Source: Bacteroidota bacterium
GTDB taxonomy: Bacteria; Bacteroidota; Bacteroidia; B-17B0; Aurantibacillaceae
Length of the DNA stretch: 64,000 bases
Direction: 5' to 3'
NCBI GenBank assembly: GCA_030684395.1
Contig: JAUXTT010000001.1
Location: forward strand, 1-64,000
Of this stretch, positions 57,729 through 64,000 are shown one piece after another. Made by a program: the position numbers and the translations under genes. The notes beneath the pieces were generated by a model. It was given only the letters and a program-made list of their open reading frames with translations. It had not been told where the DNA came from and made no database searches. Numbering within the stretch: position 1 is the stretch's first letter; every line of letters starts with the position of its first letter.

Positions 57729-59450
57729 TTACTTATTGTTAGCTGTAGAAATAATTTTATTTATTGCATAAAGGGCATAAAGTTGCTTTTTTGGCACAAT
57801 ATCTTTCTCAAAAAATTTGACTCCTATTTGCTCATACACTTCGTTTTTCGAATCAAATTTTTCTACAATTTTTGCAACTTCATTAATCAGTCTAGTTGGT
57901 TCCAAAAAATCGCCAATAGACTTGTGTTCTTCGTACATTTTTTGCAAAAGAGTCTTATCAGCAATCTTTTCGCTAAAACCGTTATTTATAATTGCCATAA
58001 ATTTTTCTCCATCATCGAAATGCTTTTTAATAGTTGGCTCAAGCTTTTTATAATCCCCCTCTTTAAACTTACTAATACCAAAGCCCTCTCCAGTACCATA
58101 AAAAACTGTAGACTTCCATTTTCCAATTATCTTTTCATTTTTTTCGATATCATAATTAGAGAGCGCAATGGTCATGTTTCCAGCCTTAAATGGATGTCTC
58201 CTAAATCTAGAACCTTTGTTTTTAATTGGCGGTTTGTCAAAAGTTTTAATAGAAAATGTATTAAGAGATGAAACGCCTTCTAATTTTGGCTTTTTGAAAA
58301 CAGTAAGTTTACTGTTTGATTTTAAAAATAATATTTCTTTTAAAGTTTTGGCTAGAGCCCTGCTAACTGAAGGACATACAGCATTTCCAACTAATTTCCA
58401 TTTAGTATTTTCAGAACCAACAAATTGATATGTAATTGGAAAACCCATTATTATCGCAGCCTCCCTAACGGTAGGAGTTCTGTATTGCCCATTCCCATTT
58501 CTATTTAGTTCACAGTTATAAATAATAGCTTCTCTAGAATTTGCGATTTTCGTAGCGGTAATTGTTCTACTTGGGTTATTAATATCCTCAGGGAAAGACA
58601 TTTTGCCCATGTAAGGATGATTCGTTTTCAAATACTTTGAATTATCCCAATCGGATGTATATATGCCAGTATCATAAAAATGATCCGTAATTTTATTTAA
58701 TGGAATTTGAATATCGTAAGATGGATCCTTTATCAGTCTTTCACTAGATTTATCATATGGACTGGGAAAACTTTTCAATAACATTCCAAGTGATTTGAAA
58801 TTTGGAAGCAAGTCTTCTGTTTTGTTACTAAAACCAATTTTAGGAATAATGAATTTACCTTTTTTAATTATTTCTCCAGTTATTAAACGCTTTCTAGATT
58901 GGAATGAACCATAATTTGCTGAATTTATAACATGATTATTTCCTTCAACTTGAATAGCAATTTGATTAGGATTTATTTTCATACTCCTTGCCCAAGAAGT
59001 AAGATTAAGATCGGAAAATGAATACGATTCCTTCAAATGTTTTTTAGAATTCTCGACATTTTCCATGAACCAAGCTTTGAGCTTGGATTTAGGTTGATGC
59101 TTTTTAACTGCAATAATTCTAAGAAAACTTTCGGTTAGTCTTAACCCGTATTCTTTATCGGCTTTTCCGGATTTATTCGAACTTGAAAAACTTACGCATG
59201 GTGGGCTGCCAATAATTACATCACTGTTTGGTAATTTTTCGATTTCCTCAATTGAATCGTAAAAATCTAAAACATTTTTTGGCTGAAACTCTTTATTGAA
59301 ATTATGATTATACGTTGAAATTGCAGGTTGCCAAAAATCTACACCCAAAATAATCTCGTAACCTTGCTGGCGAAATCCTTCTGAAAAACCGCCAGCGCCA
59401 CAAAAAAAATCAATTACTGTTAATTTATTTTTACTCTTCTGTTTCTTCAT
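57729..59450 (-). CDS. drmMII: C5-cytosine DNA methyltransferase (DrmMII-like)
   Basis: 573 residues. Motif I DFFCGAGGFSEGF (14-26), motif IV GSPPCVSFS with the catalytic Cys, motif VI FMENVENS, motif VIII QSRKR, motif IX RTPTVREAAIIMGFP and motif X VGNAVCPSVSRALA are all present and in order. About 200 extra residues follow the catalytic part. In DISARM class 2 this enzyme marks the host's own DNA. It leads the defence gene string directly after the XRE regulator. The recognition sequence cannot be read from the protein. Confidence 0.85.
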   Translation of the reverse strand: MKKQKSKNKLTVIDFFCGAGGFSEGFRQQGYEIILGVDFWQPAISTYNHNFNKEFQPKNVLDFYDSIEEIEKLPNSDVIIGSPPCVSFSSSNKSGKADKEYGLRLTESFLRIIAVKKHQPKSKLKAWFMENVENSKKHLKESYSFSDLNLTSWARSMKINPNQIAIQVEGNNHVINSANYGSFQSRKRLITGEIIKKGKFIIPKIGFSNKTEDLLPNFKSLGMLLKSFPSPYDKSSERLIKDPSYDIQIPLNKITDHFYDTGIYTSDWDNSKYLKTNHPYMGKMSFPEDINNPSRTITATKIANSREAIIYNCELNRNGNGQYRTPTVREAAIIMGFPITYQFVGSENTKWKLVGNAVCPSVSRALAKTLKEILFLKSNSKLTVFKKPKLEGVSSLNTFSIKTFDKPPIKNKGSRFRRHPFKAGNMTIALSNYDIEKNEKIIGKWKSTVFYGTGEGFGISKFKEGDYKKLEPTIKKHFDDGEKFMAIINNGFSEKIADKTLLQKMYEEHKSIGDFLEPTRLINEVAKIVEKFDSKNEVYEQIGVKFFEKDIVPKKQLYALYAINKIISTANNK

Positions 59451-59500
59451 AATTAATTATTAATATTTTATTTTTAAAAGTTAAACTCCTAGTTAAAGAC

Positions 59501-59776
59501 TTACTTACTTTTAACTTTGTCCATTTTGATTACTAACAATTCGCGCGGGTCGGTTTTTAACAAGCCTGCGATTTCATATAAAAGTTCAATACTAGGCTGT
59601 CTTCTATTTTGCACATACGAATTCACCATATTATAACTCTTTCCCAGTTTCATGGACAACCATGTCTGTGTAAGGTGCTTCTCCTTTAAAACCTCTTTAA
59701 TCCTGTTCATGCGTTGTAAATCTATTGATATTTTTGAAATTATCTCATTTTTTGAGATAATTTTGAGTTTTTTCAT
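59501..59776 (-). CDS. XRE-family regulator of the defence operon
   Basis: 91 residues as listed; the helix-turn-helix (LTQTWLSMKLGKSYNMVNSYVQNRRQPS) occupies about 35-70. Met23 (MNRIKEVLKEKHLTQ, start at 59710) is the more natural start, because a perfect 11-bp palindrome, expected to be an operator, lies inside the first 20 codons of the long form. The gene is 50 bp upstream of drmMII on the same strand and divergent from the 375-residue gene. Probably a repressor of both directions. Confidence 0.75.
   Translation of the reverse strand: MKKLKIISKNEIISKISIDLQRMNRIKEVLKEKHLTQTWLSMKLGKSYNMVNSYVQNRRQPSIELLYEIAGLLKTDPRELLVIKMDKVKSK
59737..59763. promoter_or_regulatory. Operator-like palindrome in the divergent region
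   Basis: AAATTATCTCA (59737-59747) and TGAGATAATTT (59753-59763) pair perfectly over 11 bp around TTTTT. It lies 33 bp upstream of the 375-residue gene and, if the XRE gene starts at Met23, 26 bp upstream of that start too, where it could control both. Confidence 0.6.
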
Positions 59777-59795
59777 AGGTACTAATATTTAAACA

Positions 59796-60923
59796 ATGAA
59801 TAACGTTAAGCTCAATCGAAAGGAACTATATGATCTAGTTTGGTCAATGCCAATGACTGCCCTTGCAAAGAAGTATTTAATCTCGGATTCCGGATTAAGA
59901 AAAATCTGTGTTAAAATGGAAATTCCTTTGCCAAAAGCAGGTCATTGGGAGAAATTAAAAGCCAAGAAAGAAGTTGAGATTATTAAACTGTCAACAAACT
60001 ACAATGGAAATAATGAAATTTCACTTGAGTTAAGAAAAGAAGGAGATGAAAACTTGAAGGGTAAGCAATCCCCCGAAAAAGTTTTAAAAGATGAAATTGA
60101 ATCTGATTCATCACTGAATATTGTTGTGCCGGATATACTCACAAAGCCACATAAGTTAATAGTTGAAACTAAAAATGCACATATTAATAATGAAAACCGC
60201 CATAGCAAAAACTTCACAGGTTATTTAAGGAGTCCATTAAGTATTTCTGCAACCAAACTTAATTATAGTAGAGCTTTAAGAATAATGGATACGTTTATTA
60301 AAGCTATGGAGCAGCGAGGGCATGTATTTCAATTTAAGAACGATTCAGCTCACCTTGTAATATATGGTGAAGAATTTGCAATTAGTATTAGAGAAAAAAA
60401 CAATAGAATTCCAAAACCAAAAACTGGTAGTTGGCAAGAATATGATTATATCCCTTCCGGAATATTAGTCTTTTCAGTAAGAATTAGTTATCATAATATT
60501 GAGTGGACAGACGGAAGACTACCGTTAGAGAATCAATTATCAAAAATAGTAGCCAAGATTGAAATAAAAGGTTCTGAGGAAAAAGAAATGCATTTGAGAT
60601 GGGAAAAAGAAAGGGAAATTCAGGCAGAGCAAGATCGAATAAAGAAGGCAAAAGAGCAGGAAATTGAGAATGAATTGGTGAAATTCAAGTTGCTTAAGAA
60701 AAAGGCTGAACTATGGAGGGAAGCTGGCGAAATTCGGGCTTATTTGCGCAGTTTAGAGGAAAAAGCCACTAAGGAGCAGAGTCTGACCGATGAGCTAAAG
60801 GATTGGCTAAAATGGGCGCACAAAAAGGTGGATTGGTACGATCCGAACATTGAAGCACAAGACCCTTTAATGGAAGGGGTGGATAAAGAAAACTTAACTT
60901 TTAAGAAATCCGGTTATTATTAG
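59796..60923 (+). CDS. Island-associated protein with N-terminal helix-turn-helix
   Basis: 375 residues. The first 50 residues (ELYDLVWSMPMTALAKKYLISDSGLRKICVKMEIPLPKAGHWEKL) carry a recognisable conserved text that I have seen in hypothetical proteins of many genomic islands, usually of the form LYxxVWSxPMTxLAxxYxISDxxLxKIC. It resembles a DNA-binding helix-turn-helix. The rest is charged, with a long coiled coil (about 270-330, MHLRWEKEREIQAEQDRIKKAKEQ) and a C-terminal KDWLKWAHKKVDWYDP. Function unknown. It is divergent from the XRE gene and probably controlled with it. Confidence 0.65.
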   Translation: MNNVKLNRKELYDLVWSMPMTALAKKYLISDSGLRKICVKMEIPLPKAGHWEKLKAKKEVEIIKLSTNYNGNNEISLELRKEGDENLKGKQSPEKVLKDEIESDSSLNIVVPDILTKPHKLIVETKNAHINNENRHSKNFTGYLRSPLSISATKLNYSRALRIMDTFIKAMEQRGHVFQFKNDSAHLVIYGEEFAISIREKNNRIPKPKTGSWQEYDYIPSGILVFSVRISYHNIEWTDGRLPLENQLSKIVAKIEIKGSEEKEMHLRWEKEREIQAEQDRIKKAKEQEIENELVKFKLLKKKAELWREAGEIRAYLRSLEEKATKEQSLTDELKDWLKWAHKKVDWYDPNIEAQDPLMEGVDKENLTFKKSGYY

Positions 60924-61110
60924 CCCTTTTCTAAAATAGCGGTTATCTCCCTAATGAAGATTTTATAGAACTCGTGAATTTTTATTAAGTCTTCGGTAAA
61001 CCGAACCGAGTTTTTTCCTTCCTTTGCAGAAGCCTGATTAGGAGGACTTTTATGTTTTTTGGGGTTTGAACCTTGTAAAAGGGAGCCCGCCAGTGCACAT
61101 TGAATCAGAT
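60920..61110 (-). other. Protein-like open stretch without a start codon
   Basis: A minus-strand frame reads CALAGSLLQGSNPKKHKSPP and, further on, GKNSVRFTEDLIKIHEFYKI down to a stop that overlaps the end of the 375-residue gene by 4 bases. It is bounded upstream by a stop codon and has no ATG or GTG, so it may be the remains of a small gene. Apart from this and the terminator at 61117 I see nothing in 60924-61264. Confidence 0.3.
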
Positions 61111-61116
61111 TGAATT

Positions 61117-61143
61117 GAGGTCAGCTCTTGCTGACCTCTTTTT
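61117..61143 (+). terminator. Intrinsic terminator inside the island
   Basis: A perfect 9-bp stem, GAGGTCAGC-TCTT-GCTGACCTC, is followed by a T-run. It lies about 190 bp after the stop of the 375-residue gene on the plus strand, and is the likely end of that transcript. Confidence 0.85.
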
Positions 61144-61264
61144 ATTGTCTTTTATTCAGGTCAAAACGATGAATTTATTCACCTTCATTTAAATAATTTT
61201 TCGGTTCGAATCACATTTAAGTGAAGGGTAAATACAAGCAACAGTACTAAGTTTTACTTGCTTA

Positions 61265-61888
61265 TTATTCTTGTGGATCACTCGCTTTCTTTTTCTTTAG
61301 TTGGCGAGTTACGCTTAAAGCTAATAAACGATTATAAGACTCTTTAGAGACTAAAGGAACAGCGCCCCTCACCGGCAATAAAGAATGGCTAAGTCTTACT
61401 CCGAGTGCCCACTTATCATTTAATGTGCAGCCAATACCAACGTTGAATGAAAGTTCGCGTCTTATAAATGGATAATTATTTACTAGGTCCGGCGTTTCAT
61501 TACCATATAAATGTTCACGATAATTGATCATATATCCCAAACCCAGACCAAATTCAAAATTGATCATCTTTCTATGGTATTGAAAAAGGATAGGAACTTC
61601 AAAATAATGGAGGTTGACAAAATGTGGACTCTTTCCGGTTCCCCTAACACCGATTCCTTTATCTAAAAGTAAAAGTTCCGTCTGAGCCGTCCATTTTTTG
61701 TTCATTTTTAGCTGGAACCAGAATCCTCCTAACAAGTTTCCGCCAGGTTTAGTTTTAGTAAGATCTCCCGTGAGCGTATGAAGCGAATATCCCAGCTTAA
61801 GCCCAACGCGATATGGTGACTTGTAGCCATGCTGAGCGCCTAGCCAGACACAATTAAAAATTGCTATTATAACAAGATTTTTTTTCAA
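61265..61888 (-). CDS. Outer-membrane beta-barrel protein (PorT-like)
   Basis: 207 residues with a signal peptide (MKKNLVIIAIFNCVWLGAQ). It shows alternating aromatic/polar strands (GLKLGYSLHTLTGDL, FEVPILFQYHRKMINFEFGLGLGYMI) typical of the small PorT/outer-membrane-beta-barrel family. A basic tail follows the last strand. It is inside the island but unrelated to the defence operon, and close to the right junction. No partner gene. Confidence 0.75.
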   Translation of the reverse strand: MKKNLVIIAIFNCVWLGAQHGYKSPYRVGLKLGYSLHTLTGDLTKTKPGGNLLGGFWFQLKMNKKWTAQTELLLLDKGIGVRGTGKSPHFVNLHYFEVPILFQYHRKMINFEFGLGLGYMINYREHLYGNETPDLVNNYPFIRRELSFNVGIGCTLNDKWALGVRLSHSLLPVRGAVPLVSKESYNRLLALSVTRQLKKKKASDPQE

Positions 61889-62038
61889 TGTGTTAATAAC
61901 GGAATTTTCTTCGAAAAATTATACTAAACTAAATTTTAAAAAGTACTAATTTCTACTGAACAATGCAACACCCGTGTTGAAGCAAGAGTTAGAGAAAAAT
62001 ATTGGAAAAGTGGTATGGGAAAAGAGATACTTAGAGAA

Positions 62039-62088
62039 ATCGAGGGCCTGTCTACCGACAGGTAGATTCGAATCCCTCAGTCTCCGCT
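62039..62088 (+). repeat. attR: right junction of the island, with a hairpin insertion
   Basis: The tRNA-Ser 3' end repeats here as ATCGAGGG (62039-62046) and the 22-bp block up to TCTCCGCT (62067-62088). Between them sits a 20-bp insertion (62047-62066) that is absent from attL. The insertion can fold in two mutually exclusive ways: CCTGTC-TACC-GACAGG and TCTACC-GACA-GGTAGA. No complete tRNA is present. Confidence 0.8.
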
Positions 62089-62131
62089 TAATTCCTAAAA
62101 TCCCACTAATGCAAGATTTTTAATTAAACCA

Positions 62132-62260
62132 ATGATGTATACCATATACGCAATATCGATCATAAACAGAAAACACATTTACGCTGGACTTACTTCAAAT
62201 TTAGTTGAACGTATACATTCTCATAATTCAGGTTATGAAAAAAACAAGCAAGTCTTATAA
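62132..62260 (+). pseudogene. Truncated GIY-YIG endonuclease gene
   Basis: A 42-codon frame starting ATGATG reads YTIYAISIINRKHIYAGLTS and then NLVERIHSHNSG, which follows the GIY-YIG nuclease pattern with IY-x-A-G-L for YIG and the following N-L-x-x-R. It stops about halfway through the usual 85-100 residues. It lies directly outside attR, so it was originally next to tRNA-Ser before the island entered. Apart from this, attR and the arsR operator I see nothing else in 61889-62338. Confidence 0.65.
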
Positions 62261-62307
62261 GCTCTTAACAAATTTTCTCATTCAAATCTCATTGTGAGCA
62301 AATGTTG

Positions 62308-62323
62308 TTCGTATATTTACGAA
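62308..62323 (+). promoter_or_regulatory. ArsR-type operator upstream of arsR
   Basis: TTCGTA-TATT-TACGAA is a perfect inverted repeat. A TATATTTA -7-like box (62312-62319) lies inside it, so binding would block transcription of the arsR gene that starts 16 bp further on. Confidence 0.7.
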
Positions 62324-62338
62324 TGAAAATAAAAACAC

Positions 62339-62638
62339 ATGGCAGTCGAAACAAAAAAATACACCGATAACCAGGAGCTAATCGCTAAGTTCAGCAATGC
62401 ACTTGGACATCCCGTTCGAGTAGCAATACTCCAACAATTGTCTAAGCAAAGTTGCTGTTTCCACGGTGATATGGCAGAAGTCCTTCCTATTGCTAATAGT
62501 ACTTTGTCACAACATTTAAAAGTATTAAGAGAAGCAGGATTAATACAAGGTGAAATTGATCCACCAAAAACAAAATACTGCATAAATAAAGATAACTGGC
62601 ATTTAGCCAAAGGTTTGATGATAGGGTTTTTTGATTAA
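62339..62638 (+). CDS. ArsR/SmtB-family metalloregulator
   Basis: 99 residues with the winged helix of the family (LPIANSTLSQHLKVLREAGLIQGE). Instead of the classical ELCVCDL, the sensing site is likely QSCCFHGDM with Cys39, Cys40 and His42. Metal binding would release the repressor from the palindromes on either side of the gene. It is first in the cluster that includes a thioredoxin-like protein, a rhodanese and a permease. Confidence 0.85.
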   Translation: MAVETKKYTDNQELIAKFSNALGHPVRVAILQQLSKQSCCFHGDMAEVLPIANSTLSQHLKVLREAGLIQGEIDPPKTKYCINKDNWHLAKGLMIGFFD

Positions 62639-62656
62639 AAAAATTTGCCAATGACA

Positions 62657-62672
62657 TTCGTCATCTTACGAA
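62657..62672 (+). promoter_or_regulatory. Second ArsR-type operator, downstream of arsR
   Basis: TTCGTCATCTTACGAA has the same TTCGT/ACGAA arms as the first operator, with a slightly weaker centre. It lies between arsR and the thioredoxin-like gene, so the downstream genes may also be controlled directly. Confidence 0.6.
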
Positions 62673-62722
62673 CTACGAACAATAAGTAAATTCATAAATA
62701 GAAACAAAACATAAAACACGAT

Positions 62723-62962
62723 ATGAAAAAGAATATTAAAGTATTAGGACCGGGTTGTGCAAAATGCAAAACTACCTACAACAACGTATTAGAAGCAATA
62801 AAGCAATTAGGCATTGAAGCAGATGTAACAAAAATAGAAGACATTGAAGAGATGATGAAATACAACGTGCTTACAACACCTGTATTAATGGTTGACGATG
62901 TAATTAAAGTGAAAGGCAGGGTTGCAGACATTAATGAAATAAAAACATTACTAACCGCTTAA
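62723..62962 (+). CDS. Small thioredoxin-like protein
   Basis: 79 residues, about two-thirds of thioredoxin. The redox site is CAKC (12-15), and a TTPVL carries the cis-Pro opposite the active site. The family is sometimes listed as redox-active disulfide protein 2 and occurs beside ArsR/permease genes. It may hand electrons or a metal to its neighbours. It lies 10 bp before the rhodanese gene. Confidence 0.8.
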   Translation: MKKNIKVLGPGCAKCKTTYNNVLEAIKQLGIEADVTKIEDIEEMMKYNVLTTPVLMVDDVIKVKGRVADINEIKTLLTA

Positions 62963-62972
62963 AATTATAACA

Positions 62973-63446
62973 ATGGAAAAGCAAATCTTTGTAAAAGAAA
63001 TATGCCCTACAACTACTCAAGAATGGGTTAAAAGAGGCGCACTACTTATTGACGTAAGAGAAAAAGAAGAAGTGGAACAATTAGCTTACGATGTGCCAAA
63101 TATCATCAACATTCCATTAAGCGAATTTGAAGAACGCTTTAATGAAATACCAAAAGACAAAGAAGTAATAATGGTGTGTCGTAGTGGAGGAAGAAGTTTA
63201 AGGGCAGCAGGTTTTTTAGTGAATCATGCTTATACCAATGTGGTAAATATGGAGCATGGTATGATCCGCTGGGCAACAAAAGGATTTCCAACTAAAGGAG
63301 ATCCTTCATCTGTGTTGGGGAATGTTCAAAACAGCGGATGTTGTGATACAACCGACAGCTCACAATCATGTTGCACTCCAACAACTGAAAAAGTTAACAC
63401 AAATAATTCAGGTGATAGCTGTTGCAACAAGCCCGGATGTTGCTAA
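62973..63446 (+). CDS. Rhodanese-like sulfurtransferase with Cys-rich tail
   Basis: 157 residues. The rhodanese domain (about 1-112) has the catalytic Cys69 in MVCRSGGRS and LLIDVRE at its start. The last 40 residues are hydrophilic and hold four adjacent Cys pairs (GCCDTT, SCCTPT, SCCNKPGCC). This tail is not part of the rhodanese fold and looks suited to bind a soft metal such as arsenic or copper. Co-transcribed with the preceding genes. Confidence 0.85.
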   Translation: MEKQIFVKEICPTTTQEWVKRGALLIDVREKEEVEQLAYDVPNIINIPLSEFEERFNEIPKDKEVIMVCRSGGRSLRAAGFLVNHAYTNVVNMEHGMIRWATKGFPTKGDPSSVLGNVQNSGCCDTTDSSQSCCTPTTEKVNTNNSGDSCCNKPGCC

Positions 63447-63458
63447 AATAAATATACC

Positions 63459-64000
63459 ATGTTTGATTGGTTACAACATATAGTAGATTGGTTAATCTAT
63501 TCCGTCTTTGGTTTAACGCATGGCTCTAAAATTGGCGATGCAGTAAACTTCTTTGTATTTGATACAATAAAAATTTTTATCCTGTTAGGGTTTATAACCA
63601 TTTTGATGGGCATCATTAATTCGTATTTCCCAATTGATAAAGTCCGTAATTTTTTAACCAAACGTAAATGGTATGGCTTAGATTATTTCTTAGCATCCTT
63701 CTTCGGAACTATTACTCCGTTTTGCTCTTGCTCCTCTGTGCCTTTATTCATAGGCTTTGTAAAAGGAGGTATTCCCTTAGGTGTTACACTAGCCTTTTTA
63801 ATTTCATCCCCATTGGTTGATGCAGTTTCGGTTGCAATGTTTCTTGGTATGTTTGGGTGGAAAGTAACAATTGTGTATGTAGTGAGTGGTATTGTTTTAT
63901 CAATGATTTCAGGATACATTCTCGGGAAGTTAAAATTAGAACACCTACTTACAGATTGGGTTAAAAAAATATTAGAGAACAAACAAATTGCAAATGAAAA
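63459..64000 (+). CDS. ArsP/DUF318-type permease, cut by the window end
   Basis: Not in the ORF track because it runs off the window. It starts at ATG 63459 and reads MFDWLQHIVDWLIYSVFGL. About four membrane helices and the diagnostic PFCSCSSVPLFIGFVKGG with its Cys pair identify the ArsP/DUF318 permease family, which exports organoarsenicals or other metal compounds. Residues 1-180 are visible; a further half is expected beyond 64000. It belongs to the ArsR-controlled cluster. Confidence 0.8.
   Translation, partial: MFDWLQHIVDWLIYSVFGLTHGSKIGDAVNFFVFDTIKIFILLGFITILMGIINSYFPIDKVRNFLTKRKWYGLDYFLASFFGTITPFCSCSSVPLFIGFVKGGIPLGVTLAFLISSPLVDAVSVAMFLGMFGWKVTIVYVVSGIVLSMISGYILGKLKLEHLLTDWVKKILENKQIANE

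Noticed and set aside
62067-62088. Second tRNA gene at the right end of the island
   Set aside because: Only the T-arm 3' half and acceptor end are present. No anticodon or D-arm, so it is an attachment-site copy, not a tRNA.
40442-62088. Prophage
   Set aside because: No capsid, terminase, portal, tail or lysis genes; only a recombinase and cargo genes are seen.
63683-63982. 99-residue minus-strand ORF at the window end
   Set aside because: It is antisense to the ArsP-type permease, whose conserved CSCSSVP motif is on the plus strand.

Overview
The window looks like a chromosomal segment of an AT-rich member of the Bacteroidota. The evidence is a large secreted protein ending in a type IX secretion (Por) sorting domain, a BT_3928-like DoxX protein, a CarB lacking the C-terminal allosteric domain, and several promoters of the Bacteroidota type (TTG, 19 nt, TAnnTTTG). 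The genus cannot be assigned from the sequence alone.

Layout. (1) 1-40.5 kb is mostly ordinary chromosome. It starts with two outward-facing promoters, then a hipBA toxin-antitoxin pair with paired operators, purT, a secreted caspase-like peptidase, a double amidohydrolase, an alpha/beta hydrolase, a DUF4403-like protein and a 1419-residue type IX cargo protein. These are followed by pntAB transhydrogenase, an RND/MMPL exporter, a YitT protein, a GreA-like protein, cysQ, several lipoproteins or secreted proteins, a TylF-like methyltransferase, a single-chain restriction-methylation-specificity enzyme, carB, a short-chain dehydrogenase, a tiny lipoprotein and mlaE/mlaF. (2) 40.5-62.1 kb is an integrated genomic island. 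A serine-recombinase gene abuts tRNA-Ser(GGA) at 40507-40593. The 3' end of that tRNA is repeated at 62039-62088, there interrupted by a 20-bp hairpin insertion. A truncated GIY-YIG gene lies just outside the right junction. (3) 62.3-64.0 kb is an ArsR-controlled cluster (ArsR, thioredoxin-like, Cys-rich rhodanese, permease) that runs off the window.

The main cargo of the island is one leftward gene string of about 16 kb (59776 down to 43282) with overlaps or very small gaps. It encodes an XRE regulator, a C5 cytosine methyltransferase (DrmMII-like), a NERD-domain superfamily-1 helicase, a DrmE-like protein, the DrmA helicase, DrmB (DUF1998), an unrecognised 383-residue protein, two micro-ORFs, a RelA/SpoT-like nucleotidyltransferase and a DGQHR (DndB-like) protein. 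This resembles class 2 DISARM but has no visible DrmC phospholipase-D protein, and it carries a NERD-helicase plus a RelA/SpoT-DGQHR tail. My inference is an extended DISARM variant in which methylation marks self, DrmA/B/E act on foreign DNA, and the nucleotide-synthetase pair may add an abortive or signalling arm. That last part is untested.

Family assignments come from reading the supplied translations and from memory. No database search was possible.
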